Positions 46,012 to 54,365 of a stretch of 64,000 bases of DNA are shown one piece after another. The translations under genes and the position numbers were made by a program. Under the pieces are notes generated by a model. It ran no database searches and had not been told where the DNA came from. It saw only the letters and a list, made by a program, of their open reading frames with translations. Every line of letters starts with the position of its first letter. The first letter of the stretch is position 1. The DNA comes from Paeniglutamicibacter kerguelensis (lineage in GTDB: Bacteria > Actinomycetota > Actinomycetes > Actinomycetales > Micrococcaceae), in NCBI RefSeq assembly GCF_017876535.1, contig NZ_JAGIOF010000001.1, positions 2,294,001 through 2,358,000 of the forward strand. Reading direction: 5' to 3'.

Positions 46012-47640
46012 TTACCCTTCGTCCTTGGAATCAAAGGAATCGGCGCCTTGGCCCAGCGGACGGAATCCGTTGAGCAGCAGTGCCCGGCGAAGCTCTTCGC
46101 GGTCGTCGAGTTCCAGGTTGATGCCCATGACTTCCTGGAAGACCTCGTGCCCGCGGCCGGCCACCAAAATGGTGTCGTCTTCCGTTGCCATGGCCACCGC
46201 AGCGGCAATCGCCTCGGCCCGAGGGTAGACCTCGAGCGCCTGGCTGGACAGCCCCTTGGCGGCGATTTCGCCGCGGGCACCGGCCAAGATCGCCGCACGG
46301 ATGGGTGCTGCTTCCTCGCCATGGGGATCGTCGTCTGTGACAATCACGACGTCGGCGTGGGTCGCGGCCACGGCACCCATGATCGGCCGCTTGGTTGCGT
46401 CGCGCTCCCCCGTGGCCCCGAAGACCACAATCACGCGGGAACCGGGAACCGGTGAACGAACGGAGCCCAGCGCGCGCGCCAGGGCGTCCGCATTGTGGGC
46501 AAAATCAACAATCGCCGCGGGCCGCTCGGCGATGACCTGCATGCGTCCGGGCACCTCGACGGTGAGCGGGTTCGAGGCGTCCAGCGCAGCCTGCAGCTCG
46601 GCCAGCGGCACGTCGGAGGCAAGCACCATGAGCACGGCCAATGCCGCGTTGGAGACGTTGAAGTCCCCCGGCAGGCCCGTGTTCAGGCGCAGCACCTGCG
46701 ATTTGGGGCCGTGGAGTTCGAAGCTGTGCCCCAGGCCCAACGGGGCGATGTTGGTGATGACCCAGTCGGCGTCGACGTTGGCGGCATCCGAGGCCAGCGT
46801 CCACACGGCGGCCGTGGCCTGCTCGGCCATGGCAACGCCCCACCGATCGTCGATGGTGATCACTGCGCGGTCGCTGCGTTCAAGGTCGAAGAGGGCGGCC
46901 TTGGTCTCGAAGTAGTCCTCCATCGACCCGTGCAGGTCCAGGTGGTCCTGGGTCAGGTTGGTGAACCCGGCCACCGCGAAGCGCAGGCCGTCGACGCGCT
47001 TGTAGGACAGCGAATGCGAGGAAACTTCCATGGCCGCCGCGTTGACGCCCATTTCGCCCATGCGGGCCATCAGGCCATGCAGCTGCGGAGCCTCCGGCGT
47101 GGTGAGGATGCTGGGGATCGGCGTATCGCCCGCAGCGATCTCGATGGTGCCCACCAGACCGGTTTCGCGGCCCAGGGCGCGCAAAACGGAGCGGATCATG
47201 TAGGTGGTGGTGGTCTTGCCGTTGGTTCCGGTCAGAGCGAACAGCTCGGGGCAGTTCACGTCGGTTCCGTAGATGAGCGCCGAGAGTTCGCCGACCACTT
47301 CCCGTACGTCCTGGACCAAAACCATCGGCAGGCCGAGCGCCGAGGCAGTGGCTTCGCCCTCCATGTCGGTGAGGATCGCCGCCGCGCCGGCTTGCATTGC
47401 AGCGGCGGCGAACTGGGCGCCGTGGAACTTTGCGCCCGGCGCTGCCACGTAAAGGTCGCCGGGCAGCACTGCTCGGGAATCCAGGCAGATGCCGGTGACC
47501 TGCCGTTGCCCGTCACCTATGATGTTCGCTCCCCGGCCGGTTTCGTGGAGGTATTCGAGCATGGCGCCCAGGGCCGTGGCTGACTTGCGGTGCGGCCGCA
47601 GAAGCTGTTCTGCGGCACGGGGGGTGAGGACTTCAGGCAT
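46012..47640 (-). CDS. murE: UDP-N-acetylmuramoyl-tripeptide synthetase (MurE), probably lysine-adding
   Basis: A 542-residue Mur ligase that adds the third stem residue. It has the P-loop GTNGKTTTT, NLTQDHLDLHGSMEDYF and the C-terminal substrate loop. In diaminopimelate ligases this loop reads DNPR; here it reads DDDPHGEE (436-443). A DDPH-type loop is found in actinobacteria whose walls contain lysine, such as Arthrobacter and bifidobacteria, so L-lysine is the likely substrate (inference). ATG 47640 overlaps the ftsI stop (TAATG). Confidence 0.95.
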   Translation of the reverse strand: MPEVLTPRAAEQLLRPHRKSATALGAMLEYLHETGRGANIIGDGQRQVTGICLDSRAVLPGDLYVAAPGAKFHGAQFAAAAMQAGAAAILTDMEGEATASALGLPMVLVQDVREVVGELSALIYGTDVNCPELFALTGTNGKTTTTYMIRSVLRALGRETGLVGTIEIAAGDTPIPSILTTPEAPQLHGLMARMGEMGVNAAAMEVSSHSLSYKRVDGLRFAVAGFTNLTQDHLDLHGSMEDYFETKAALFDLERSDRAVITIDDRWGVAMAEQATAAVWTLASDAANVDADWVITNIAPLGLGHSFELHGPKSQVLRLNTGLPGDFNVSNAALAVLMVLASDVPLAELQAALDASNPLTVEVPGRMQVIAERPAAIVDFAHNADALARALGSVRSPVPGSRVIVVFGATGERDATKRPIMGAVAATHADVVIVTDDDPHGEEAAPIRAAILAGARGEIAAKGLSSQALEVYPRAEAIAAAVAMATEDDTILVAGRGHEVFQEVMGINLELDDREELRRALLLNGFRPLGQGADSFDSKDEG

Positions 47641-49472
47641 TACCAAGATTTCTTTTGTTCGGATCCGATGAACACGTCGTACCCGTTGGGCTTCGAATTG
47701 CTCGGCGGAACGTTGTAGGCGTTCAATGTTTTGCTCATGACCTCGCTGAAGGCGTCACCGACACTCCAGGTTTTCCAGTCTCCCTTCGGACGGTGCATGG
47801 TGACGACCACAACGAATTGCGGGTCTTCCAGCGGTGCCACACCCGCGAAAGAGTTGGTGTAGCCATCGTATTTTCCGGAGGGACCGGCGGCCTGGGCCGT
47901 GCCGGACTTTCCGCCAACACGATAACCGGACACACCCATCTTAGTGCCGGTGCCTTCAAGGACGACCGTCTCCATCAAACGCAGCATCTCTTTACTGGTG
48001 TTTTGCGAGAAGACGCGCTTGGACTTGGACTCGGGGGTCTTCTCTACGGATCCGTCGGGGTTGATGTAGGAATCGATGAGTTTCGGTTCCACCTGAACCC
48101 CGCCGTTGGCTACGGTCTGGAAGATCTGGGCGGTGTGCAGCGCCGTCTGCGTGTAGCCCTGTCCGAACATGGTGGTGTACTGCTGGCGTCGTTCCCAGTC
48201 CTGCCACGGGGCCAGGATGCCCTTGCTGGCCCCGGAGATACCGACGTCGATGGGCTGGCCGAGGCCGAGCTTCTTCATGTAGTTGTAGCGCGTTTCATTG
48301 CTCAGCTTCTGTCCCACCATCACCGTTCCGGTGTTGTAGGAACGCGCGAAGATTCCGGCCGCGGTCATGTCGTAGGTCGGGTGCTTCAAGGAGTCGTTGA
48401 TGACTTCGTTGTTCACCTTGTAGGAATTGGGGACCTTGAACGCATCCGTTCCCTTGATGACGCCCTCTTCAACGGCAGCGGCAAAGGTAGGGACCTTTCC
48501 CGTGGATCCCGGCTCAAAGGCCTGGGTGATCGAGGCGGAGGTCCGGAATTCCGCATCGGTGGCACTTGGGTCGTTGGGGTCCAACGGGTTGGAGTCGCCG
48601 ATGGCGATCAGTCGGCCCGTCTTGATCTCCTGGACGACAATGGAGACCCATTCGGCGTTGAACTGCTGCTGCTTCTTCCGGGCTTCTTCCTGCGCGATGA
48701 ACTGTATGTCCGTGTCAGTAGTGAGTTTGACGTCTTGTCCGTCAACCTCGGGAACCTCCGACATGCCGGCCATGGGGATGCGGACCCCGTCGGCGCCGAT
48801 CTCATAGGTCTTGCTGCCGGGCGTTCCCTTGAGACGCTTCTCCTGGCTGAGTTCAAGGCCTTCGGCGCCTTCGAGCGCGGTCTGGTCCTCGGTGTTCTTG
48901 ACGAATCCGAGCAACGGGCCGGCGATCACCCCGTTGGGGTACTGCCGCTCGCTGCGCAACAGCCCCGTGAGCGTGCGGATCCGCAATTCCATCGCTGCGT
49001 TGCGCACCTCGGGGGTGACGCCCTTGGCGACCACCGAGTTCGCGTTCGGCTTGGCACCGGGGGCACCCACGACCGCTGTGCGGACTACGTCCACATCCTG
49101 GCCCAGGATTACCGCCAGCTCATTGACGGCCTGCTCGACCGTGACTCTTTCGCCGCCCGAGCTGCCGTCAAGCTTTTTGCGGGCAATGGTCTTTTCCGGT
49201 TCGACCTTGCGCTGGTCGATGACCAGGTCGTACCGGTCAACGCTTGTCGCTAGGATCCTGCCCTTTGAATCCACGATCTGCCCACGCTTGGGGATCGTTT
49301 CCTGGACACGCGTGCGTTTGTCCACGGCCACCGCGGCGACCGCCGAGGCATTCAGCGACTGCACGAAAAACAGGCGACCGCCTATCAGCAGCAAGGCCAC
49401 CATGGAGAAAACCAGCACAATACGCATCCGGTGATGCGTCGTTCCGGTATTTGTTGGGGATTTTGTTGACAT
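47640..49472 (-). CDS. ftsI: Penicillin-binding protein FtsI (class B septal transpeptidase)
   Basis: A 610-residue class B PBP, the crosslinking enzyme of the septum. After a short cytoplasmic tail it has one membrane helix (about 17-39), a dimerisation domain with RGQIVDSKGRILA, and the transpeptidase domain with the nucleophile in GSTGK (S323), the SYN motif near residue 382 and KSGT (from K522). Starts at ATG 49472, 68 bp after the ftsL-like stop. Confidence 0.96.
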   Translation of the reverse strand: MSTKSPTNTGTTHHRMRIVLVFSMVALLLIGGRLFFVQSLNASAVAAVAVDKRTRVQETIPKRGQIVDSKGRILATSVDRYDLVIDQRKVEPEKTIARKKLDGSSGGERVTVEQAVNELAVILGQDVDVVRTAVVGAPGAKPNANSVVAKGVTPEVRNAAMELRIRTLTGLLRSERQYPNGVIAGPLLGFVKNTEDQTALEGAEGLELSQEKRLKGTPGSKTYEIGADGVRIPMAGMSEVPEVDGQDVKLTTDTDIQFIAQEEARKKQQQFNAEWVSIVVQEIKTGRLIAIGDSNPLDPNDPSATDAEFRTSASITQAFEPGSTGKVPTFAAAVEEGVIKGTDAFKVPNSYKVNNEVINDSLKHPTYDMTAAGIFARSYNTGTVMVGQKLSNETRYNYMKKLGLGQPIDVGISGASKGILAPWQDWERRQQYTTMFGQGYTQTALHTAQIFQTVANGGVQVEPKLIDSYINPDGSVEKTPESKSKRVFSQNTSKEMLRLMETVVLEGTGTKMGVSGYRVGGKSGTAQAAGPSGKYDGYTNSFAGVAPLEDPQFVVVVTMHRPKGDWKTWSVGDAFSEVMSKTLNAYNVPPSNSKPNGYDVFIGSEQKKSW

Positions 49473-49540
49473 GCTTTCCTCAGCTCATACCGAAAGGATT
49501 GGTGGTGCTTTAGCGCGGCTCAAGTGCCAAAGGCAAGTGG

Positions 49541-50296
49541 CTACAGGCCGGGGGTCTTCATCGTCGGGGCCGGGATGGTTCCGCCGTTGAGCTGCTGCGG
49601 AGTGAACGACGGACGACCTTGCGTGCCGGAATCCAGCGGCTGCTTCACCGTCGGGGCCGGGGCTTCTTCCGTCTGAACCGGGTTTCCCTGGGTCGGGGCT
49701 GTCGCAGATGCGGAGCCTTCAACGGCCTCCGGCTTGTTCGGCTCCGTCTTGGTTTCAGTTGCCGTCGGAACCTCGGTTTCGGGCGTGAGCGGCGTAGCCA
49801 GAACGCCAGAGATCTTCGAGTCCTTTTCGGGCTTCACGGCCGCCGTGGCTTTCCCTGTGACTTGGCCCGTATCGAGGTTGATCGCTGCCGGGGTACCCGG
49901 CTTGACCATGCCGAGCTTGGTGGCCTTCTCTGCAATCACTTGCGGGGCCTCCAGATATTGGGCCTCCTGGCGCAGCGCCTCGTTCTCCTGCGAGAGCGTG
50001 CGTTCCTGCCCCTTGAGGCCGACCATCGTGTACTGGCCGTTGGCAATGAATACGTTGAGGAGAAGCACGATCACGGCCGAAGCGAGAATCATCAAGAGCA
50101 TCGTGATCAAGAGTGGTATGCGTCGCTTAGTCGAAATCGAGGGCACAACCGAAAGCGTGACGCGCCGCTTCGTCGAAGAAGATTCGGGCCTCGACGCCGG
50201 TATCGGTTCCGGGGCATAGCTGAGCGCGTTGGCACCCTGCGTCGGTGGCACGTCAAAGGTGCGGGAACGTACGCGGTGGGGTGTCCGGTTGCTCAT
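49541..50296 (-). CDS. FtsL-like septum protein with long C-terminal tail
   Basis: A 251-residue bitopic protein in the ftsL position. About 55 basic residues precede one membrane helix (about 65-87: LLITMLLMILASAVIVLLLNVF). Next is a short coiled coil (LKGQERTLSQENEALRQEAQYLEAP), which in FtsL pairs with DivIC/FtsB. The last 120 residues are rich in Pro, Thr, Ala, Glu and Gln, with no recognised domain, and make it about twice the usual FtsL length. It lies 4 bp after rsmH, so the two are co-transcribed. Confidence 0.85.
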   Translation of the reverse strand: MSNRTPHRVRSRTFDVPPTQGANALSYAPEPIPASRPESSSTKRRVTLSVVPSISTKRRIPLLITMLLMILASAVIVLLLNVFIANGQYTMVGLKGQERTLSQENEALRQEAQYLEAPQVIAEKATKLGMVKPGTPAAINLDTGQVTGKATAAVKPEKDSKISGVLATPLTPETEVPTATETKTEPNKPEAVEGSASATAPTQGNPVQTEEAPAPTVKQPLDSGTQGRPSFTPQQLNGGTIPAPTMKTPGL

Positions 50297-50300
50297 TTAC

Positions 50301-51296
50301 TCAGTTCCTCTTCAGGATGCGTTCCACGGCTCGCAGCTTCGCTGAAGCTGCACGTGAGTTTTCTGCGATTTCTTGGTCAGTTGGCTTCTCGGTGCCTCGC
50401 GTGAGGACCTTGAATTGCGCCTTGTGTTCTTCCAGCTCCACGGGGAAGCCCGCCGGTGCCGAAGATTTGGAGCCGGCAGCGAAATGCCGTTTGGTGATCT
50501 TGTCTTCCAGCGAGTGGTAACTCATCACCACGACGCGGCCGCCGACATGCAGCGCCCCCATTGCCGCGGGAATCGCACGTTCCAAGACGTCCAGTTCCTC
50601 GTTCACTTCGATGCGAAGTGCCTGGAACGTTCGCTTTGCCGGGTGTCCCCCGGTACGTGCCGCGGCGGCAGGAACTACTGAACGAATGGCCGCAACGAGT
50701 TCCTCGGTGCTCGTGAAGGGCTTGACCTTGCGGGCTTCGACGATGGACGAGGCAATCCGCCCGGCGAATTTCTCCTCGCCCCACGCGCGAATGATCCGCA
50801 CCAGTTCGGTCTCGCTGTATTCGTTGACGACGTCCGCCGCCGTGGGGCCGCGCGACGTATCCATCCGCATGTCCAGGGGAGCGTCGTAGGAATAGGCAAA
50901 TCCTCGTTCCCGTTCGTCGAGCTGCAGCGAGGAAACCCCGAGATCGAAGAGCACCCCGTCGATTCCGTCGAATCCGAGGTCTTCAACAACGTCCGCGATT
51001 TCGTCGTAAACGGCGTGTACGAGATCGGTACGGTTTGAATAGGGTTCGAGGCGTGCACCTGCGAGGGCCAGTGCCTGTTCGTCCCGGTCAAGACCGATCA
51101 GGTGCAGGTCGGGGAAACGCTGAAGCAAGGCTTCCGAGTGGCCTCCCATGCCGAGGGTGCAATCCACCACGACGGCGCGACCGCGAGCCGCAATTCCGGC
51201 TTCGATTCCGGGTGCCAGCAGCCCAACGCATCGATCAAGCAGGACAGGAACGTGTCGTTCCGAGGCGGGTCGCTCTGCGGCTCCGTCAGGATTCAC
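50301..51296 (-). CDS. rsmH: 16S rRNA m4C1402 methyltransferase
   Basis: A 331-residue SAM-dependent enzyme methylating N4 of cytosine 1402 of 16S rRNA. It has [13 protein letters not shown], the SAM-binding [42 protein letters not shown] and SYHSLEDKI near the C-terminus, all characteristic of MraW/RsmH. The GTG at 51296 is supported by AAAGGGG 5 bp upstream; an open frame continues to 51458. A 170-bp gap separates it from mraZ. Confidence 0.96.
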   Translation of the reverse strand: MNPDGAAERPASERHVPVLLDRCVGLLAPGIEAGIAARGRAVVVDCTLGMGGHSEALLQRFPDLHLIGLDRDEQALALAGARLEPYSNRTDLVHAVYDEIADVVEDLGFDGIDGVLFDLGVSSLQLDERERGFAYSYDAPLDMRMDTSRGPTAADVVNEYSETELVRIIRAWGEEKFAGRIASSIVEARKVKPFTSTEELVAAIRSVVPAAAARTGGHPAKRTFQALRIEVNEELDVLERAIPAAMGALHVGGRVVVMSYHSLEDKITKRHFAAGSKSSAPAGFPVELEEHKAQFKVLTRGTEKPTDQEIAENSRAASAKLRAVERILKRN

Positions 51297-51466
51297 TGCT
51301 ACCCCTTTCGCGTGGGCATTGTTGCTCGGGTACTGGCTGAGATCAGAGCCCCCTCCGACCCATACCTGTCCCGCCTGGCTTCGGGGAAGTGAAGCCAGGA
51401 TGGACGTCGACTGGGCGGCTGGAGATCTCATCCAAACCAATTGCAGATTTCCAATCACCGAGGTGC

Positions 51467-51895
51467 TTAGAAACCGGGTAAGGCTTCGTCATCTGTCTCA
51501 GAGAACGCGTTCTCCTGCTCCTCAAGGTAGGAGTTCCATGAGGTTGAATCCCAGATCTCGACACGGTTGCCCGCGCCAATCACTGTGACCTCACGGTCCA
51601 ATCCCGCATAGGAGCGAAGCATTGCCGGAATGGTAACCCGGCCCTGCTTATCCGGTAATTCGTCAGAAGCACCGGAAAGAAAAACACGCGCATAGTCTCG
51701 TGCCTGACGTGAAGAAATCGGCGCCTGACTCATTTGCTCATGCTGCTTCTCAAATTCACGCTGACTAAAAACATAGATGCAACGCTCCTGCCCTCGTGTC
51801 AGAACTAGACCATTTGCTAATTCATCACGATATTTGGCTGGAAGAATCAATCTCCCCTTCTCGTCGAGGCGCGGTGTATACGTTCCTAGGAACAC
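51467..51895 (-). CDS. mraZ: Transcriptional regulator MraZ
   Basis: A 142-residue protein with two AbrB-like DNA-binding repeats, with the signature segments [21 protein letters not shown] and [16 protein letters not shown]. MraZ forms a ring and binds tandem repeats before its own gene, repressing the dcw cluster. GTG 51895 is the start, with GAGAGG upstream; the frame is open further (to 52120), but only the part from here is MraZ-like. It leads the whole cell-wall operon. Confidence 0.96.
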   Translation of the reverse strand: MFLGTYTPRLDEKGRLILPAKYRDELANGLVLTRGQERCIYVFSQREFEKQHEQMSQAPISSRQARDYARVFLSGASDELPDKQGRVTIPAMLRSYAGLDREVTVIGAGNRVEIWDSTSWNSYLEEQENAFSETDDEALPGF

Positions 51896-51927
51896 ATAGA
51901 CCGCCTCTCGGTTTGAAGGAGAATCGA

Positions 51928-51973
51928 CTCCATTTCCCTCTATTTCGCTCCACTTTACTCCACACCCCTCCAC
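51928..51973 (-). promoter_or_regulatory. MraZ operator: five hexamers with exact 10-bp period
   Basis: On the minus strand GTGGAG occurs at 51973, 51963 and 51953, then ATAGAG at 51943 and ATGGAG at 51933 (first base positions), five consecutive 10-bp steps. MraZ is known to bind direct repeats of TGGGA/GTGG-type hexamers at such spacing in other bacteria. The array spans the mraZ promoter, so MraZ binding would block transcription. Confidence 0.75.
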
Positions 51974-51979
51974 TGTCAA
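51952..51979 (-). promoter_or_regulatory. mraZ (dcw) promoter
   Basis: TTGACA (51979-51974, minus strand) and TAAAGT (51957-51952) are 16 bp apart. The -35 is perfect and lies just outside the repeat array, while the spacer and -10 lie inside it. The expected start is near 51945, giving a leader of about 50 nt. Confidence 0.65.
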
Positions 51980-52257
51980 CGTACATTCGGCCGTTCCGAC
52001 ACGGCAAAATCCGAAAAAGCATTGATTTTCCGCGGAATTCCGGGCGGGGCGCGAAGTGGAGGGAAAAACCACAGTCGAGAATCCCCAAAAATGAACCGGT
52101 GACATAAAACACAAATACATATTGCAAAATCTGCGTGAATACGCGGTTTTTGGGCAGGGTGTAGTTGCGGCGGAAGGAAGCGTAGGGGGCGATAGAGCGA
52201 ATGTGGAGGGAAAATTGATGCCTTGGACGGCTCGTCAAACGGACCTTGGCTGACCCT

Positions 52258-52276
52258 CGAAATAAAAATTATTTCG
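52258..52276. repeat. AT-rich perfect hairpin
   Basis: CGAAATAA (52258-52265) pairs with TTATTTCG (52269-52276) around AAA. It stands out from the GC-rich background, and could be a protein site or a promoter element; nothing in the sequence decides this. Confidence 0.45.
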
Positions 52277-52290
52277 ATTGGGCATACTCG

Positions 52291-52317
52291 GCGCGTCGGG
52301 CGCGTCGGGCGCGTCGA
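52291..52317. repeat. 9-bp tandem repeat, three copies
   Basis: GGCGCGTCG occurs three times in perfect tandem (52291-52317) in non-coding DNA. Such a short array might vary in copy number by slippage. Confidence 0.7.
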
Positions 52318-52432
52318 ACGCCGTTTGCCCCCAGACAAGGTGGCCGCGCGTAGCTTCGCCAGGGTCGCAGATCGGCGGCGGGCGGAAGACGGCAGCGGGC
52401 AAAGAGCTGAGAGCTGAGAGTCAGTTAAATGC

Positions 52433-52461
52433 CCAAGGCTCCGCACAATGCGGAGCCTTGG
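52433..52461 (-). terminator. Terminator after the DUF3040 gene
   Basis: A 13-bp perfect stem (52433-52445 with 52449-52461) and a 3-nt loop lie 52 bp downstream of the DUF3040 stop on the minus strand. Confidence 0.75.
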
Positions 52462-52513
52462 CGAATTCTATTACGTTTGCGTGGGCGCCCCCGGGCAGAT
52501 CCGAAGTCGGAAT

Positions 52514-52888
52514 CTAGGAACCTTGCTCGTCGCGCTTGCGCTGTTCCCACTTGCTCTCTAGATCACTCATGAAGCCGGACTTCTGTGCGGCTTTTGCCTT
52601 CTCCGCCGATTTCGAAGCCCTGGCGCCTCCCTTACGCGAAAGTGCCAAGTAAACACCGCCGAACATCACTATGAAGCCCAATACGCCAACAAGAATCAGT
52701 TGGCTCGAGATTCCGGCGATCAATACGCCGATCCCGACGATACCGATCAACGCACCCAATGCTAGATTGCGCGTTGAATAGTTCCCCGCGCTCGACACGG
52801 TCTTCATTGTCGAGGCGAAGCGATGATCCTCATGTAGCTGCTTTTCCAGCTGCTCCAGAAGACGTTGCTCATGCTCGGAAAGTGGCAT
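52514..52888 (-). CDS. DUF3040 membrane protein
   Basis: A 124-residue protein starting MPLSEHEQRLLEQLEKQL, the invariant DUF3040 opening, with EDHRFASTM, two membrane helices (about 42-60 and 64-82: LALGALIGIVGIGVLIAGIS and LILVGVLGFIVMFGGVYLAL), then a basic tail. DUF3040 is actinobacteria-specific, of unknown function, and often lies next to mraZ. ATG 52888 has AAAGGTAAG upstream. Confidence 0.92.
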   Translation of the reverse strand: MPLSEHEQRLLEQLEKQLHEDHRFASTMKTVSSAGNYSTRNLALGALIGIVGIGVLIAGISSQLILVGVLGFIVMFGGVYLALSRKGGARASKSAEKAKAAQKSGFMSDLESKWEQRKRDEQGS

Positions 52889-52929
52889 CGTCTCTTACCT
52901 TTCACTTCACGGTCACGGCTCTCGCCCTT

Positions 52930-52958
52930 ACCTTATGGAACGAACTACATCTTGACAA
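52930..52958 (-). promoter_or_regulatory. Putative promoter of the DUF3040 gene
   Basis: On the minus strand TTGTCA (52958-52953) and TAAGGT (52935-52930) are separated by 17 bp, about 45 bp before the ATG. Confidence 0.5.
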
Positions 52959-53062
52959 TGTTCCCGACCATCTCAGTCAGTAGGTTCTAAAACAAGAATA
53001 GTCCCGAAACTTGTTAATAAGGTAGTCAGGATTCGACTCATAACCCGCTCACGGCATCCATT

Positions 53063-54265
53063 TCACTCCTTGTGTCCCTGAGCCCTTTCGTTGTGCCCTG
53101 GCCCCAGCAATGAAGCCGGACGCAAGGCTCCAGTCGGGAATCTGGAGCGGATAAGATCCATTGCAACCTCGGCCTGACGCCAGTTGTCATCCTGCGGATC
53201 GATGCTCAATTGCATTCCGAGGCCGGCGTTGCGCAATTTTTCAACGCGGATACCCACCAGCCGAACCGCCATGGGCCTTGTGCCGAGTTTTTCGAGCAGG
53301 CCTTCGGCGGCCGCCGCGAGAACACCTGCGGCGTTGCTGGGCGATGGCAGGGTTCGGCTGCGCGAAAGGGTGGAAAAGTCCTCGTAGCGCAGTTTCAGCG
53401 CCACCGTGGTGGCTTCCTTGTCGGCTTCTCGCAGTCGTGTGGCCACCCGGTGTGCCAGGCGCAGGATCTCGCGCTTGATGATTTCACTGTCGTGGATGTC
53501 CACGGCAAACGTTTCTTCGGCTCCGATGCTTTTCTCTTCCCGCTCGGTTTCAATCTCCCGATCGTCGCGTCCCCAGGCCAGGCCATAGAGGTGCGTGCCG
53601 GTGGCACCCAGGCGCTTCTTCAGCGTGCTTTCCGGGGTGTGCGCGAGTTGGGCAACGGTGGAGATGCCCATTTCCCTAAGCACCTCGGCTGTCTTGGCCC
53701 CGACGCCCCACAATGCCTTGACCGGCAGGGTGTGCAGGTAGTCCAATGTTTGCTCGGGCCTGATCACCAGCATCCCGTCGGGCTTGGCTCGGGTCGATGC
53801 GACCTTAGCCACGAATTTGTTTGTTGCGATCCCGACGCTTGCCGGAAGCCCGAGTTCGGCGCGAAGCCGTGAGCGAATCATTTCCCCGATGGCTTCCGGC
53901 GGGCCGAGCCGGCGCATGCTGCCCGTTACATCGAGAAAGGCCTCATCGACGCTGAGCTGCTCCACCAGCGGAGTCACCTCGTAGAAGATTTCCATGATGC
54001 GCGCCGAGTAGCTGTAGTACAGGCCGTGAGTGGGTTCGATGACCGTGGCCTTCGGGGCAAGCCGGACGGCTTGGCTCATCGGCATCGCGGACTTCACGCC
54101 CTTGGCACGGCATTCATAGGACGCGGAGAGCACGACCGACCGCTCCCCCGGATGGCCGACGATAACTTCCCGGCCAACCAGCTCCGGCCGCGACAGCAGT
54201 TCAACGGAAACGAAAAAGGCGTCCATGTCCACGTGCAGTATCGCCCGAACCCGTTGCTCTCCCAT
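53063..54265 (-). CDS. dinB: DNA polymerase IV (Y-family)
   Basis: A 400-residue translesion polymerase. It has the metal-binding HVDMDAFFVSVE and SVDEAFLDVTGS motifs, palm/finger ECRAKGVKSAMPM, a helix-hairpin-helix thumb (GVGAKTAEVLREMGI) and the little-finger domain. ATG 54265 has TAGACT 7 bp upstream and no ribosome-binding site. I saw no LexA box (TCGAAC-N4-GTTCGA) near it, so SOS control is not apparent. Divergent from the polyprenyl synthase gene. Confidence 0.95.
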   Translation of the reverse strand: MGEQRVRAILHVDMDAFFVSVELLSRPELVGREVIVGHPGERSVVLSASYECRAKGVKSAMPMSQAVRLAPKATVIEPTHGLYYSYSARIMEIFYEVTPLVEQLSVDEAFLDVTGSMRRLGPPEAIGEMIRSRLRAELGLPASVGIATNKFVAKVASTRAKPDGMLVIRPEQTLDYLHTLPVKALWGVGAKTAEVLREMGISTVAQLAHTPESTLKKRLGATGTHLYGLAWGRDDREIETEREEKSIGAEETFAVDIHDSEIIKREILRLAHRVATRLREADKEATTVALKLRYEDFSTLSRSRTLPSPSNAAGVLAAAAEGLLEKLGTRPMAVRLVGIRVEKLRNAGLGMQLSIDPQDDNWRQAEVAMDLIRSRFPTGALRPASLLGPGHNERAQGHKE

Positions 54266-54272
54266 GTTGCCC

Positions 54273-54278
54273 AGTCTA
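54273..54278 (-). promoter_or_regulatory. Putative -10 element (TAGACT) of dinB
   Basis: On the minus strand TAGACT ends 7 bp before the dinB ATG and is the same hexamer seen at dnaE; no ribosome-binding site lies between. Confidence 0.45.
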
Positions 54279-54365
54279 GTGAGCCGCACCGACACTGCGG
54301 GCGTTTTGCCCGCGCGTACTAGAGTTAACCCCAAACCACGTTGCGCAATCTATGGGATGGGAAAC

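Larger units (their letters stand above)
51980..52513. other. Long non-coding region between DUF3040 and mraZ genes
   Basis: About 530 bp with no convincing gene; the open frames here are short, change frame with composition and have no family signatures. The part nearest mraZ is AT-richer than the surroundings. Inside are two copies of GTGGAGGGAAAA on the plus strand (52056-52067 and 52203-52214), an 8-bp AT hairpin (52258-52276), a 9-bp tandem repeat (52291-52317) and a terminator (52433-52461). A second promoter-like TTGCAA on the minus strand around 52120 is too weak to call. Confidence 0.5.

Noticed and set aside
53063..54300. SOS (LexA) box at dinB
   Set aside because: No TCGAAC-N4-GTTCGA-like site found near the start; the leaderless promoter stands alone.
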